NCBI RefSeq assembly: GCF_030519475.1
Contig: NZ_JAUMKD010000003.1
Coordinates: 372,001-436,000 of the forward strand
DNA from: Micromonospora sp. C28SCA-DRY-2
GTDB taxonomy: Bacteria; Actinomycetota; Actinomycetes; Mycobacteriales; Micromonosporaceae
Reading direction: 5' to 3'
Length of the DNA: 64,000 bases
The position numbers and the translations under genes were made by a program. Below are positions 26,119-35,371 of this stretch, piece after piece. The stretch's first letter is position 1; every line of letters begins with the position of its first letter. Below the pieces are notes generated by a model. It did not search any database. It had not been told where the DNA came from and saw only the letters and a program-made list of their open reading frames with translations.

Positions 26119-26888
26119 GCCCGTGCCGCCGTCCGGGTCGGGTCGGCGGCGGCGCCGGTCTCCTCGGTCGCGGCGAGGATCTCCGCCAGGTGCACCGTGC
26201 GGACGCCGGCCCGCAGCCGGGACAGCCCGCCGCCGATGTGCATCAGGCACGAGGAGTCCCCGGCGGTGCAGACCTCGGCCCCGGTGGCGAGGACGTGGCG
26301 CAGCTTGTCGGCGAGCATCGCGGTCGAGGTGTCCGCGTTCTTGACCGCGAAGGTGCCGCCGAAGCCGCAGCACTGCTCGGCCTGCGGCAGCTCCACCAGG
26401 TCCAGCCCGCGGACCTGCCGCAGCAGCCGCAGCGGCCGGTCCCCCACCCGCAGCATCCGCAGCGAGTGGCACGTCGGGTGGTAGGTCACCCGGTGCGGGT
26501 AGTACGCGCCCACGTCGGTCACCCCGAGCACGTCGACCAGGAACTCCGACAGCTCGTGGGTACGCCGGGCCACCGACTCCGCCCGGCTGGCCAGTCGTTC
26601 GTCGCCGGCCCGCCGGGCCACCATGGCGTGCTGGTGCCGCACCGACCCGACGCACGAGCCCGACGGCGCCACCACCACGTCGTACGGGTCGAACGTGCGC
26701 ACGTGGCGCCGCACCAACGGCAGCGCGTCGGCCAGGTAGCCGGTGTTGACGTGCATCTGCCCGCAGCAGGTCTGCTTCGCCGGGAAGACCACCTCGTGGC
26801 CGAGCCGCTCGAGCAGCCGCACGGTGGCCGTGGCCGCGGCGGGGAACAGCGTGTCGGCCAGGCACGTCACCATCAGCGCGACCCGCAT
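26115..26888 (-). CDS. lutA: Lactate utilization protein A (CCG domains)
   Basis: 257 aa with two cysteine-rich CCG domains: TCLADTLFPAAA with FPAKQTCCGQMHVNTGY, then TYHPTCHSLR with EQCCGFGGTFAVKN. These bind the non-cubane iron-sulfur sites known from heterodisulfide reductase-like proteins. First gene of lutABC. The ATG at 26888 begins the homologous region; a GTG overlap joins it to lutB. No permease or LutR gene is adjacent. Confidence 0.95.
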   Translation of the reverse strand: MRVALMVTCLADTLFPAAATATVRLLERLGHEVVFPAKQTCCGQMHVNTGYLADALPLVRRHVRTFDPYDVVVAPSGSCVGSVRHQHAMVARRAGDERLASRAESVARRTHELSEFLVDVLGVTDVGAYYPHRVTYHPTCHSLRMLRVGDRPLRLLRQVRGLDLVELPQAEQCCGFGGTFAVKNADTSTAMLADKLRHVLATGAEVCTAGDSSCLMHIGGGLSRLRAGVRTVHLAEILAATEETGAAADPTRTAARA

Positions 26889-27065
26889 CGTCACCCGCCC
26901 ATCGCCCCGGACGGACACCGGCGGCGCCCGTACGCACGGCTCGCGGCTCGTCGGACTCCGTCGGGGCCGGATCCCGGGGACCGCCGCCGAGATCATTCGA
27001 CCAGATCACCAACCCGTCCGCAACGCCGCGGCCGCCCACCCTGACCTCGGGCGCGACCCACCTCG

Positions 27066-27092
27066 GGTTTGTCACACAACTGTCGTGAAACC
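27066..27092. promoter_or_regulatory. Possible operator upstream of lutA
   Basis: Inverted repeat GGTTTgtCAC ... GTGAAACC in the 345-bp gap between lutA and the divergent BON gene. The rest of that gap shows no gene. Its AT-richer make-up and dyad suit a regulator site for lactate genes, but no regulator is adjacent and the arms are uneven. Confidence 0.3.
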
Positions 27093-27233
27093 GCGTGATC
27101 GCCTCCACGTACCTCGCCCACCGTGGTAGTCGAACGCGACGCGCGAGCCCGCGCCGGCCGGACCGGCCGGCGGTGCGGACGGGCCCGGCCAGCCGTCGCC
27201 GACCCGTCCACCCGCCGACGCCACGGAGGATCG

Positions 27234-27533
27234 ATGGTGCTGCCCTGGCCGATTCCCGACGACCCCTCGTTCCATCCGGTCGAGCCGGAGCAGACCCCGG
27301 ACCTGCGGCTGGCCGCCCTGGTGGCGCAGCGGCTCAGCGCCGACTGGACCACCCGCCGGCAGCAGATCGCGGTCGCCGTGCAGAACCGGGTGGTGATTCT
27401 CAGCGGGACCGTGGCCGACCCCCACGTCCGCCAGGTCGCCGGCGAGCTGGCGTGGGACGTGCCGGGCGTCTTCGACGTGTGCAACGCGCTGCGGATCTCC
27501 GTCCGGCGCGGCGGCCGCGCGGCGGGCCCGTGA
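27234..27533 (+). CDS. BON-domain protein
   Basis: 99 aa. The BON domain fills residues about 20-95 (DLRLAALVAQRLSADWTTRRQQIAVAVQNRVVILSGTVADPHVRQVAGELAWDVPGVFDVCNAL, read in pieces), with the hallmark VVILSGTV. No signal peptide, so it is cytoplasmic by sequence. The ATG has GGAGG six bases upstream, which decides it over the longer frame. BON domains bind lipid or act as small ligand modules. Confidence 0.85.
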   Translation: MVLPWPIPDDPSFHPVEPEQTPDLRLAALVAQRLSADWTTRRQQIAVAVQNRVVILSGTVADPHVRQVAGELAWDVPGVFDVCNALRISVRRGGRAAGP

Positions 27534-27655
27534 CGGCCCCCGCGCACGACGCCTGATCCCATCGACGCCTGTCTCTAGCGCTGATCCTCCGGGGATGGTA
27601 GGAATTTGCCACGACCGCGAATGTGCGCGAAGGATTTTCCCGCAGAGAGGCTCCG

Positions 27656-29347
27656 ATGAGAACTCGAAGGATCATGGCCAGCCTCACCGCCGCCCTCGTC
27701 GGCCTGACGGTGGCGGCCACCCCGACCTGGGCGACGCCCACCGACGACCGGACCGTCAGCTATCGCGGCTACCGGGTGCCGGTACCCGCCGACTGGCGGG
27801 TCGTCGACCTGTCCACCGACCCCCACGCGTGCGTCCGGTTCGACCGGCCCACGGTCTACCTCGGACACCCGGGCGCCGAGCCCTGGTGTCCGGACGGACC
27901 GGCCGGGCGTACGGCGGGGCTGCTCGTCGAGCCGATCGACGCCGTCACCGCCGAACAGCTCACCGCGGAGACCGCCGTGGCGCCCAGCGGCCGGGCCACC
28001 GTGGCTCCCCTGGTGTCCCGCGACGGATCCATCCGGCTCGCGGTGCGCGACGCCGGCGTGCTCGTCACCGCGTTCCACACGCCCGAGACCGAGCCGGCGG
28101 TCCGCCGGATGCTGGCCGCCGCCCGCCTCGGTCCGGACGCCACGCCGGTGTCCCTGGACGCCGTCCGCGCCGCCGCGGAGCCGGCCGCGGTGGCGCCGTT
28201 GGCGGCGGCCGGCCCGCAGCCCGGCACCTACCTCGGCAAGGGCTTCGACACCTGCACCGCCCCGTCGCAGGCGACGATGAACACCTGGCGCGCCTCCTCG
28301 CCCTACCGCGCCGTCGGCATCTACATCAGCGGCTCCAGCCGTTCCTGCGCCCAGCCCAACCTCACCGCGACCTGGGTGACCAACCAGACCAACAACGGCT
28401 GGCGCCTCATCCCCATCGAGCTCGACAAGCAGGCGCCGTGCGGCACCCGTACGCCGAAGATGTCCTACGACCCGGCCACGGCCCGGTCCGAGGGGGCGAG
28501 CCGGGCGACCAGCGCGGTGAACGCGGCCCAGGCGCTGGGCATCCCCGCCGGCAGCGTGATCTACAACGACATCGAGCACTACCCGTCGAGCGAGGCGTGC
28601 AAGGCGGCGGTGCTGTCGTACCTGTCCGGTTGGACCGAGCGGCTGCACACGCTCGGCTACCTCTCGGGCATGTACTCCAGCGGCTCCTCCGGCGTCCGCG
28701 ACCTCTGCGGCGCCTACCACGACACCCGCTACACCCGGGTCGACCACCTCTTCTTCGGCTGGTGGAACGGCGTGGCGGACACCGACGCCGGCGACTACTG
28801 CCCGGACGGGTACTACGCCAACCACCAGCGCATCCACCAGTACACCGGGGACAGCTACGAGACCTGGGGCGGCGTACGGATCTACATCGACCGGGACTAC
28901 CTCGACGTGTCGACCGGCACCACCCCGCCGCCGCAGGACTTCAGCGTCACGCTCGACAACACCACCACCGGACGGTTCACCGCGAGCGCGAACTGGGGCA
29001 CCTCGACGTACTCCGGCCAGCGGTTCGGCACCGACTACCGGTTCGCCGCGCCGACCCCGGCCAGCGACGTCGCCTGGTACCGGGCGAACCTGCCGGAGAC
29101 CGGCAGCTACCAGGTCGAGGTCTGGTATCCGGCCGACGCCGGCTACAACGACTCGACCCCGTACCTCGTGGCCGCCACCGCCGGCAACCAGACGGTGCGG
29201 GTGAACCAGCGGCAGGGCGGCGGCCAGTGGGTGTCCCTGGGCGTGTTCACCCTGGCCGGGGGCGACGGTGACAAGGTGGGCGTGAGCCGGTGGACCAGCG
29301 GCACCGGCTACGTCATCGCCGACGCGGTCCGGATCACCCGGGTCTGA
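27656..29347 (+). CDS. Secreted DUF1906 glycosidase-like protein
   Basis: 563 aa. Sec signal peptide (MRTRRIMASLTAALVGLTVAATPTWA). A unique ~170-residue N-terminal region is followed by DUF1906 (Rv2525c-like glycoside-hydrolase fold): GKGFDTCTAPSQATMNTW, YRAVGIYISGSSRSCAQPNLT, PAGSVIYNDIEHYP, FFGWWNGVADTD, RIHQYTG. The C-terminal ~130 residues look like a golvesin C-terminal/carbohydrate-binding domain (NLPETGSYQVEVWYPADAGYNDSTPYLV). The start has GAGAGG 7 bp upstream. It probably acts on wall or external polysaccharide. Confidence 0.88.
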   Translation: MRTRRIMASLTAALVGLTVAATPTWATPTDDRTVSYRGYRVPVPADWRVVDLSTDPHACVRFDRPTVYLGHPGAEPWCPDGPAGRTAGLLVEPIDAVTAEQLTAETAVAPSGRATVAPLVSRDGSIRLAVRDAGVLVTAFHTPETEPAVRRMLAAARLGPDATPVSLDAVRAAAEPAAVAPLAAAGPQPGTYLGKGFDTCTAPSQATMNTWRASSPYRAVGIYISGSSRSCAQPNLTATWVTNQTNNGWRLIPIELDKQAPCGTRTPKMSYDPATARSEGASRATSAVNAAQALGIPAGSVIYNDIEHYPSSEACKAAVLSYLSGWTERLHTLGYLSGMYSSGSSGVRDLCGAYHDTRYTRVDHLFFGWWNGVADTDAGDYCPDGYYANHQRIHQYTGDSYETWGGVRIYIDRDYLDVSTGTTPPPQDFSVTLDNTTTGRFTASANWGTSTYSGQRFGTDYRFAAPTPASDVAWYRANLPETGSYQVEVWYPADAGYNDSTPYLVAATAGNQTVRVNQRQGGGQWVSLGVFTLAGGDGDKVGVSRWTSGTGYVIADAVRITRV

Positions 29348-29460
29348 CCGGCGAACGGACGGCCGGGCCGGCCGCCGGCGGGTTGGGAGGACCTGCCGCC
29401 GGTCGGCGCCGGCCACCCGCCGGCGGCCCGCGCCGACTGGGGCCGGGCAGCGGCCGGCGG

Positions 29461-30222
29461 CTACACCTGGTGCAGCAGGAGCAGTCCGAACGCGGCGACG
29501 AAGGCGGCGCAGCCGGTGACGGTGATCGGGCGAAGTCGGGTCCGCAGGTCCGCGTCCCAGCCCGCCACGGCCCCGGAGGCGCGGCGCAGCAGCGGGGTGG
29601 CGGCCCGTCCGGCGCCGAAGCCGACCCCGGCCAGCACCGCGACCAGCAGGCGCTGGCCGCCGAGCAGCACCGCGGCCGCGAGCACGTACGGGGCGGTGGC
29701 CGAGACGTAGGTCCGCACCCCGGTGCCGAGCTCGAAGCCGAACCGCAGCGCACCCCGCCGCGGGTTGCGGCGCAGCACGTCCTGCGGCACCTGGCGGGCG
29801 TTCTGTGGCAACGGGACGGTCAGCACCCGGGTCTCCCGGAGCAGGCCCAGCACCGCCACCGCCACGATGGCCGCGTACCGCCAGGGCGCCGGCAGCGGTG
29901 CCGACAGCCCGGAGAGCAGCCCGAGCACCACCCCGCTGAGCAGGCCGCCGCCGAGCAGCCCGACCACGAACAGGGCGAGCAGCGCGCCCTGTGGATTCCG
30001 ATCCCGCCGCCCGGGCGAGCCCAGCGCGTACGCGCTGTTGCGGGTTCAGACCGAGCCGGAGAGGGTGTAGCCGGCCAGCCCGCCGAGCACCGCCCAGGTG
30101 AGCACGTGCCCGTACGCGGCGGCGACGACCGCGCCGGCGGTGAGCAGCGGGACGGGCCCGAGCGGGTCCGTCACCCAGCGCCGCAGCGGCGGAACCCGTC
30201 GTACGGGCGGCGGACCGGTCAC
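29461..30222 (-). pseudogene. Membrane protein of the Mau-like operon with in-frame TGA
   Basis: Last gene of the five-gene operon, starting at a GTG that overlaps the previous stop by 4 bp. Codons 1-58 read [20 protein letters not shown] through AAAYGHVLTWAVLGGLAGYTLSGSV, then TGA (30048-30046), and the same frame continues RNSAYALGSPGRRDRNPQGA into ALLALFVVGLLGGGLLSG and several more membrane segments to 29461. No frame change is needed. Either a nonsense mutation split it, or the second part is translated from an internal GTG (for example at 29967), or readthrough occurs. Intact length would be about 253 aa. Confidence 0.6.
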
Positions 30223-31229
30223 ACCGCCCCGCCGGTCAGCGTGCGCCAGGTGCTCTCGCCGACGACGCCGTCGACGGTGAGCCCGTTCTGCCGCTGGAAG
30301 TCGCGGACCGCCGCGTCGGTCGCCGACCCGAAGACCCCGTCGACGGTCAGCCCGTGCGCGTGCCTGTTCAGTTGCCGCTGCACGGCGCGGACCACGTCAC
30401 CGCTGTACGGGTAGTGCGCGACGACCACCGAGCCGGGCCGGCCGCCGGTGCCGACCGTCTTGCGGACCGTGATCCCCCGGCTCGACACGGTGAACACCAG
30501 CAGCGGCCAGGTCCCGGCGTCGACCACGCCGCTGGCCGTGAGGCCGTTGGCCGTCTGGAACTGCTTCACCCGGCTCTCGGTGCCGCTGCCGAAGACCCCG
30601 TCCACGGTGACCGCGTGGCCCCGCGCCTTCAGCAGGTGTTGCACGGTGTAGACGTTCGGGCCGGACTGGCCGCGGCGGGTGCTGGGCCAGGCGACCGTGC
30701 TGAGGCACCCGCAGTCGGTGTTCCACCGGCAGATCGACCTGACCCAGCCAGAGCTGGTCATCCGGTACCCGTCGTGGCAGCGGCGCTCCACCGAGCAGGC
30801 GCAGGCGCCGCAGGCGCCCTGGTAGCGCCACAGCCAACCGTCGTACGTGCCGGCGTAGCACTGGTTCGGCCGCAGTTTCCAGGTGGTGCCGTCGTTGCGG
30901 TGGAAACCGGCGTACGTGCCGCTGGTGTTGCAGGCCGCGGCGAAGATCGGGCTCGGCCCGCAGCCGGGGGAACAGTTCTGGTCGGCGGCGTACGACGGGC
31001 AGCTGCCGTAGATGTCGTACCCGTCGGCGTAGGCGCGGCGGGCGGCCGGGAAGACGCTGAGCGCGGCCATCCCCACCGCCGTGCCGGCCTGGAGCAGCGT
31101 GCGGCGGGACAGCGCCCAGGACGTGCCGAGGCGGCTGCCGGTCCGGCTCGCCGCCGGGCGGCGCCGGGGCGCGGCGCCGGTACCCGGATCGGTGCCGCGC
31201 AGCGCCGGCACCGCGTCGAGAGTGATCAT
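30219..31229 (-). CDS. Tat-exported 12-Cys protein with two peptidoglycan-binding domains
   Basis: 336 aa. A long Tat leader has [19 protein letters not shown] near residues 41-59. The ~105-residue domain that follows has 12 cysteines, including GACGACAC and DCGC. That number equals the light chain of methylamine dehydrogenase (MauA), but the position of the first TTQ tryptophan seems replaced (SPIFAAAC). Two PG_binding_1 repeats close the protein: [22 protein letters not shown] and [22 protein letters not shown]. It probably folds or is oxidised with help of the adjacent MauE/MauD pair and binds cell wall. Overlaps both neighbours by 4 bp. Function unknown. Confidence 0.85.
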   Translation of the reverse strand: MITLDAVPALRGTDPGTGAAPRRRPAASRTGSRLGTSWALSRRTLLQAGTAVGMAALSVFPAARRAYADGYDIYGSCPSYAADQNCSPGCGPSPIFAAACNTSGTYAGFHRNDGTTWKLRPNQCYAGTYDGWLWRYQGACGACACSVERRCHDGYRMTSSGWVRSICRWNTDCGCLSTVAWPSTRRGQSGPNVYTVQHLLKARGHAVTVDGVFGSGTESRVKQFQTANGLTASGVVDAGTWPLLVFTVSSRGITVRKTVGTGGRPGSVVVAHYPYSGDVVRAVQRQLNRHAHGLTVDGVFGSATDAAVRDFQRQNGLTVDGVVGESTWRTLTGGAV

Positions 31230-31774
31230 CGCGCACCTCCCCGCTGGATCTGGTGGACGGCCGGCCCGGATTCGGTGCCGGACGGCTGGTCGACCTGGTC
31301 GAGCAGGTGTCGCAGCGCCGCCCGGGAGCCCACCGGCTCGGATCGCCGGACCCGCCCGGTCGGGTCGACCACGACCGCGAACGGGGTGGCGATCGCGTCG
31401 TACCGGTCGAACAGCTCGGCCTGCTCGGTGTGGACGGTGACCGGCAGGTCGGTCGCGGCGGCCGGGGCGGCGTGCCGGTAGAGCACCCGCAGCACGACGT
31501 CGGTGGGCGCTGCCCGTTCGGCGACCTCGTCCAGCAGGTGGTGGCAGGTGGCGCAGCCGCTGTCCAGGAAGAGCAGGACCAGGGTGGCCGGGGACGGCGG
31601 CGCCAGATCGCGGAACCCGGGCGCCGCCGACCCGGGCCGCAGCCCGACCGACCCGGGACGGCCGGCGGCGCCGTTGCTCAGCGCGTGCACCTGCCGGACC
31701 AGGCCGGACACCACGAGGGCCAGCAGCAGGATCGCGATCCAGCTCAGGATCAGCGCGCTGGTCTGGAAACTCAT
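31226..31774 (-). CDS. MauD/TlpA-like membrane-anchored thioredoxin
   Basis: 182 aa. One N-terminal membrane segment ([20 protein letters not shown]), then a thioredoxin fold with the redox motif [10 protein letters not shown] (CATC) and a cis-Pro loop in [14 protein letters not shown]. MauD proteins of methylamine operons have this build and are needed for disulfides in MauA. It overlaps the MauE-like and the 12-Cys genes by 4 bp each. Probable role: disulfide exchange on the exported Cys-rich protein. Confidence 0.88.
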   Translation of the reverse strand: MSFQTSALILSWIAILLLALVVSGLVRQVHALSNGAAGRPGSVGLRPGSAAPGFRDLAPPSPATLVLLFLDSGCATCHHLLDEVAERAAPTDVVLRVLYRHAAPAAATDLPVTVHTEQAELFDRYDAIATPFAVVVDPTGRVRRSEPVGSRAALRHLLDQVDQPSGTESGPAVHQIQRGGAR

Positions 31775-32340
31775 CCGGGTACGCCTCCTCGTCCCACCCG
31801 CGCGGGCGGCCGGTCCGGGGTCGGGTCGTGCATGGCGGCGGGCAGGTGGGCCAGCAGCGCGGTGAACGTGGCCGCGGCGAGCAGCACGACCAGCAGCTCG
31901 GTGCCCGGGCGCGCCAGCGGCGCCACCGCGCCGGACAGCAGCGACCCGGTCAGCGCCAGCCCGGCGAGGACGGCCGCGCGCGCCACCACCCAGCCGGTCA
32001 TCGGCAGCTCCACCCGCGAGCAGCCACAGGGGACGGACCGTCCGGTCGACCGCAGGTACCAGCCGTAGCCCGCGTACGTGGCGAGGAGGGCGGCGCTGCC
32101 GGCGAGGACCGGGCCGAGCAGCCGGCCGCCGTCGTCGCGGAGCAGCGCGACGACCCCGGCCACGCCGAGCAGGCCCTCGGCCGCGATGACCGCCGCCGCG
32201 ACGGCGGACGGCGCGGGCACCACCCGCTGGGCGGCCAGCGCCGCCGACAGCACGGCCGGCCGCGTCAGGTGCTCACCGCCGGCGACCAGCAGGGTGAGCA
32301 GCACGGTGTACGCCCCGACGCCGGCGACCAGGGCCGTCAC
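31771..32340 (-). CDS. mauE: MauE/DoxX-like redox membrane protein
   Basis: 189 aa, four to five hydrophobic segments. It has the MauE pattern [32 protein letters not shown], with a CGC pair just outside a membrane segment. MauE is required for MADH light-chain assembly and is thought to pass electrons for disulfide formation, much like DsbB/VKOR. Starts 6 bp after the stop of the preceding gene and overlaps the MauD-like gene. Confidence 0.88.
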   Translation of the reverse strand: MTALVAGVGAYTVLLTLLVAGGEHLTRPAVLSAALAAQRVVPAPSAVAAAVIAAEGLLGVAGVVALLRDDGGRLLGPVLAGSAALLATYAGYGWYLRSTGRSVPCGCSRVELPMTGWVVARAAVLAGLALTGSLLSGAVAPLARPGTELLVVLLAAATFTALLAHLPAAMHDPTPDRPPARVGRGGVPG

Positions 32341-32346
32341 GTCGCC

Positions 32347-33111
32347 TCACCCGCCCAGCTGCACGCGTAACCGGCTGACCAGGTCCGGTACCCGGTCGAC
32401 CACGGTGTCGGCGAGGGGCAGCACGGTCACCCAGGCGTCCGCGGCGGCGAGCACGAAGTAGGGCTTGCCGTCCGACAGCGTGTCCCGGAAGAGTTCGCCC
32501 GCGCCCGTCGCCAGCCCCCGCCACGACGGCAGCTGTCGGGTCCGTTCCGCGGTCAGCGGCGTCATGTCCAGCAGGCCGAGGCCGGGCACCTGCTTGAGCA
32601 CGGTTGCCGGCGCCGCGTACCGGCTGCCCGCCCTGGGCTGGGGGCGCACCGTCAGGCCGTCGTCGTGCTCGGTGATCCGCAGGGTCCGCAGCACCGCGAG
32701 CAGGTCGGCGGTGGAGCCGCCGTACAGCTGGGTGAGGAAGCAGTACCGGCGCCCGCGCCAGGCCGCCACCAGCCGCTCCTCGTCGAGCCGGATCTGCGGG
32801 TCGTGCGACCGCACCCGCGCGGTCAGCAGGGTGCCGCCCTGGTAGGCGAGTTCCTCGTCGAAGTCGGTGACGCCGAGCTCCGCCGCCAGGTCGTCGGCGA
32901 GGCCGACCGAACCGGCGGTGAACTCGTGCAGCCGGCCGGCGACGGTCACCTCGACCACCGAGGTGAACGGCGCGCTGAGGTCGAGCGGGCCGGTGAGCTG
33001 GAATCGCCGGCCGTCCATCGCGCGGTGTGTGACAGAGACCTCCGCGGCTGCCACGCCCACCACCTCCCCCGTGGGTACGGCACGTGGTGGCCTCAGAGTA
33101 TCCGCGTCCAT
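32347..33111 (-). CDS. Unknown protein, first gene of the Mau-like operon
   Basis: 254 aa from the ATG at 33111; a GTG four codons earlier is possible. No signal peptide or membrane segment. It is a mixed alpha/beta soluble protein with conserved-looking blocks (FDEELAYQGGTLLTARVRSHDP, GRRYCFLTQLYGGSTADLLAVLRTLRI, GLGLLDMTPLTAERTRQLPSW). I do not recognise the family. Only 6 bp separates it from the MauE-like gene, so it is part of the operon and perhaps an assembly or regulatory factor. Confidence 0.75.
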   Translation of the reverse strand: MDADTLRPPRAVPTGEVVGVAAAEVSVTHRAMDGRRFQLTGPLDLSAPFTSVVEVTVAGRLHEFTAGSVGLADDLAAELGVTDFDEELAYQGGTLLTARVRSHDPQIRLDEERLVAAWRGRRYCFLTQLYGGSTADLLAVLRTLRITEHDDGLTVRPQPRAGSRYAAPATVLKQVPGLGLLDMTPLTAERTRQLPSWRGLATGAGELFRDTLSDGKPYFVLAAADAWVTVLPLADTVVDRVPDLVSRLRVQLGG

Positions 33112-33293
33112 CGACGCCGCCACAAGCCCGATCCGCCGGCGATCCGTCGCGGCGCCGGATCGGGCACGGGCGCGACGGTGGCGGCCGCCCGGCCGGTGGG
33201 CGCGGAGCCGGCGGCCGGGGCGGCCGGCCGGCCGGATACCGTGCGGTCGGCGCGGGTCCGTCCCGCGCCAGGTGCGCGTCGAGGGGAGATCGG

Positions 33294-34145
33294 ATGCGGC
33301 TGCACGTGGGGTGCGCGATGTGGACGCACAGGTCCTGGCCGGGGCGGTACCTGCCGCACCCGCTGCCGGCCCACGAGCGGCTGCGCGCCTACGCCGGCTG
33401 GTGCAACTCGGTCGAGGGGAACACCACCTTCTACGCGACCCCGGCCCGGGAGACGGTGGCGTCGTGGGCCGGACAGACCGAGCCCGACTTCCGGTTCGTG
33501 CTCAAGCTGCCGAGGACGGTGACGCACGAACGCCGGCTGACCGGCGCCGACGAGGAACTCCGCGCCTTCCTGCACGCGGTCGAACCCCTCGGGCCCCGGA
33601 CGCACGCGCTCTGGATCCAGCTGCCGGGCTCGTTCGGCCCGGCCGACGTATCCTCGCTCGCCCGTTTCCTGCGCGGGCTGCCCACCGACCACCGGTACGC
33701 CGTGGAGGTCCGCCACCCCGCGTTCTTCGACGACGCCGGGGCGGCCCGGACGCTGGAGGCGGCGCTCGCCACGGTCGGCGCGGAGTGGATCCCCTTCGAC
33801 ACCACCGCTTTCTTCCGCACCCCGCCGACCAGTGACGCGGAGCGGGAGGCGTGGACCCGCAAGCGGCGGACGGCGCTGCGCACCCGCGCGCTGACCGACC
33901 GGCCGATCGTCCGGTACCTGGGCCGGGACGACCCCGCGCGGACAATCGAGGGCTGGCGGCCGTGGCTCGACGTGGTGACCGGCTGGCTGCGGGAGGGCCG
34001 CTCGCCGACCGTGTTCGTGCACACGCCGGACAACGCCGCCGCGCCCGAGCTGGCCCGCGGCTTCCACGACCAGGTCCGGGCCCGCCTGCCCGAGCTGGCG
34101 CCGCTGCCCGAGCCGGTCCCGGTCGGGCCGTCGACGCTGTTCTGA
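33294..34145 (+). CDS. DUF72 family protein
   Basis: 283 aa with the DUF72/YecE TIM-barrel pattern: GCAMWTHRSWPGRYLP, YAGWCNSVEGNTTFYATPARETVASW, FRFVLKLPRTVTHERRL, ALWIQLPGSF, YAVEVRHPAFF, VFVHTPDNAAAPELA. The ATG at 33294 has GGGGAG about 5 bp upstream. Conserved widely with no settled reaction. Convergent with the FUSC gene; a 14-bp palindrome lies between them. Confidence 0.9.
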   Translation: MRLHVGCAMWTHRSWPGRYLPHPLPAHERLRAYAGWCNSVEGNTTFYATPARETVASWAGQTEPDFRFVLKLPRTVTHERRLTGADEELRAFLHAVEPLGPRTHALWIQLPGSFGPADVSSLARFLRGLPTDHRYAVEVRHPAFFDDAGAARTLEAALATVGAEWIPFDTTAFFRTPPTSDAEREAWTRKRRTALRTRALTDRPIVRYLGRDDPARTIEGWRPWLDVVTGWLREGRSPTVFVHTPDNAAAPELARGFHDQVRARLPELAPLPEPVPVGPSTLF

Positions 34146-34150
34146 GCCGG

Positions 34151-34164
34151 GCGGCGCGCCGCCG
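34151..34164. terminator. Possible short hairpin between convergent genes
   Basis: GGCGGCGCGCCGCC, a perfect 14-bp palindrome 6 bp after the DUF72 stop and 10 bp before the FUSC stop. Short, so only a weak call. Confidence 0.3.
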
Positions 34165-34173
34165 ATCGGGAGA

Positions 34174-35274
34174 TCAGCTCGCCTCCGCCGCCAACCCCAC
34201 CTGCTGGTTCGCCTCCGCCTTCGGCACGCCGGATGCCTGGAGCACCTCGCTGATGACCAGGCGGAGTCGCGTGACCAGGACCTTTCCGCAGAACCGCAGG
34301 TCCTCGGCGCAGGCCTGGTCGACGTCCGCGACCGCCTGCCGCGCCCGGGCGCGCGCGAGGTCGGGCTCCCGGCCGGCGAGGAAATCGCGGTGCAGCAGCC
34401 GCACCGCCTGGCCGAGGTGCTCGATGGCGGCGGGCAGGCTGGCCGGCACCGGCTCCCGCTGCCGCAGCGTCGACACGATCCAATGTGCCATCTCCCGGCT
34501 GTTGGCGTAGGCGCGTTGCAGGTGCTCGGCGGCGTGCTGGTAACGGCGCAGGACGGTCAGTCGACGCCACCGCCACGGCGAGAGCACCGCGATCTCCGCG
34601 GCCGCGGCGATCATCTCGAGCGTCGCGTTCCGCTCCTCCTCCGCCGCGACCAGGTGCTCGGAGGCACTCTCCGCCTGGTGGACGTCACGCTGCTCCAGCG
34701 CCTCGGCGACAGCGGTGAGGTCGCGCGCGAAGATGTCCAGCGTCGGACCGGCGGCCCGGTGCACGACACGTACCGGGTTGGCCGGCATGAGCAGCAGCGC
34801 CACGGCGATCGCCGTCACCCCGCCGATCAACCCGTTGACGGTCCGGGCCACCGCCAGGTGCGACTGTTCGGCGGACAGCGTGCCCAACAGCACGGCCGTG
34901 CTGCCGGCGTGCACCATGACGGCGCCGTTGCCGCGGATCACCGCCGCCGACGAGATGGCGAACGCCACGATCAGGCCGGTCTGGATCGGCCCGGTCCCGA
35001 TCACCTCGATGATCAGCTGCCCGGTCAGCACCCCGACGATCACCCCGGCGACGAGCTCCGCCGCCCGCCTGATCCGGTTGCCGAGGGCGGCGGCGATGGT
35101 GCCGATCGCCGCCGCCGGCGCGAACAGCGCCTGCGAGTTGTGCAGCACGTCGGCCGCGACGAACCAGGAGAGCCCGGCCGCCACCCCGGCCTGGACCGCG
35201 ACGATGGCGTAGGTGCGGAGCCGCTCGTACGCCTCCCGGCCCAGCCGCCGCACATCCCGGTCCCGGCTCCGCAC
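34174..35274 (-). CDS. FUSC-family (aromatic acid exporter-like) membrane protein
   Basis: 366 aa. An N-terminal block of about six hydrophobic segments (AIVAVQAGVAAGLSWFVAADVL, FAPAAAIGTIAAALGNRIRRAAELVAGVIVGVLTG in parts, GLIVAFAISSAAVI, GLIGGVTAIAVALLLMP) is followed by a long helical cytoplasmic part rich in charged residues. This is half of a typical FUSC/AaeB exporter, as in actinobacterial single-half members that dimerise. Substrate unknown. Confidence 0.85.
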   Translation of the reverse strand: MRSRDRDVRRLGREAYERLRTYAIVAVQAGVAAGLSWFVAADVLHNSQALFAPAAAIGTIAAALGNRIRRAAELVAGVIVGVLTGQLIIEVIGTGPIQTGLIVAFAISSAAVIRGNGAVMVHAGSTAVLLGTLSAEQSHLAVARTVNGLIGGVTAIAVALLLMPANPVRVVHRAAGPTLDIFARDLTAVAEALEQRDVHQAESASEHLVAAEEERNATLEMIAAAAEIAVLSPWRWRRLTVLRRYQHAAEHLQRAYANSREMAHWIVSTLRQREPVPASLPAAIEHLGQAVRLLHRDFLAGREPDLARARARQAVADVDQACAEDLRFCGKVLVTRLRLVISEVLQASGVPKAEANQQVGLAAEAS

Positions 35275-35371
35275 GTCTCACCCCCCGATGACATCCTGGT
35301 ACGCCGGCGATGCCCGGGTGATCCGGATTCCCGATCTGAGCGCCGGCGGCCGGAGAGTCCCCCCGGACGAG

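Noticed and set aside
30046..30048. Selenocysteine at the in-frame TGA
   Set aside because: No redox motif around the codon, membrane protein context, and no SECIS-like hairpin recognised just after it.
30219..33111. True methylamine dehydrogenase operon
   Set aside because: No heavy chain, MauG or amicyanin gene, and the light-chain-like protein appears to lack the first TTQ tryptophan.
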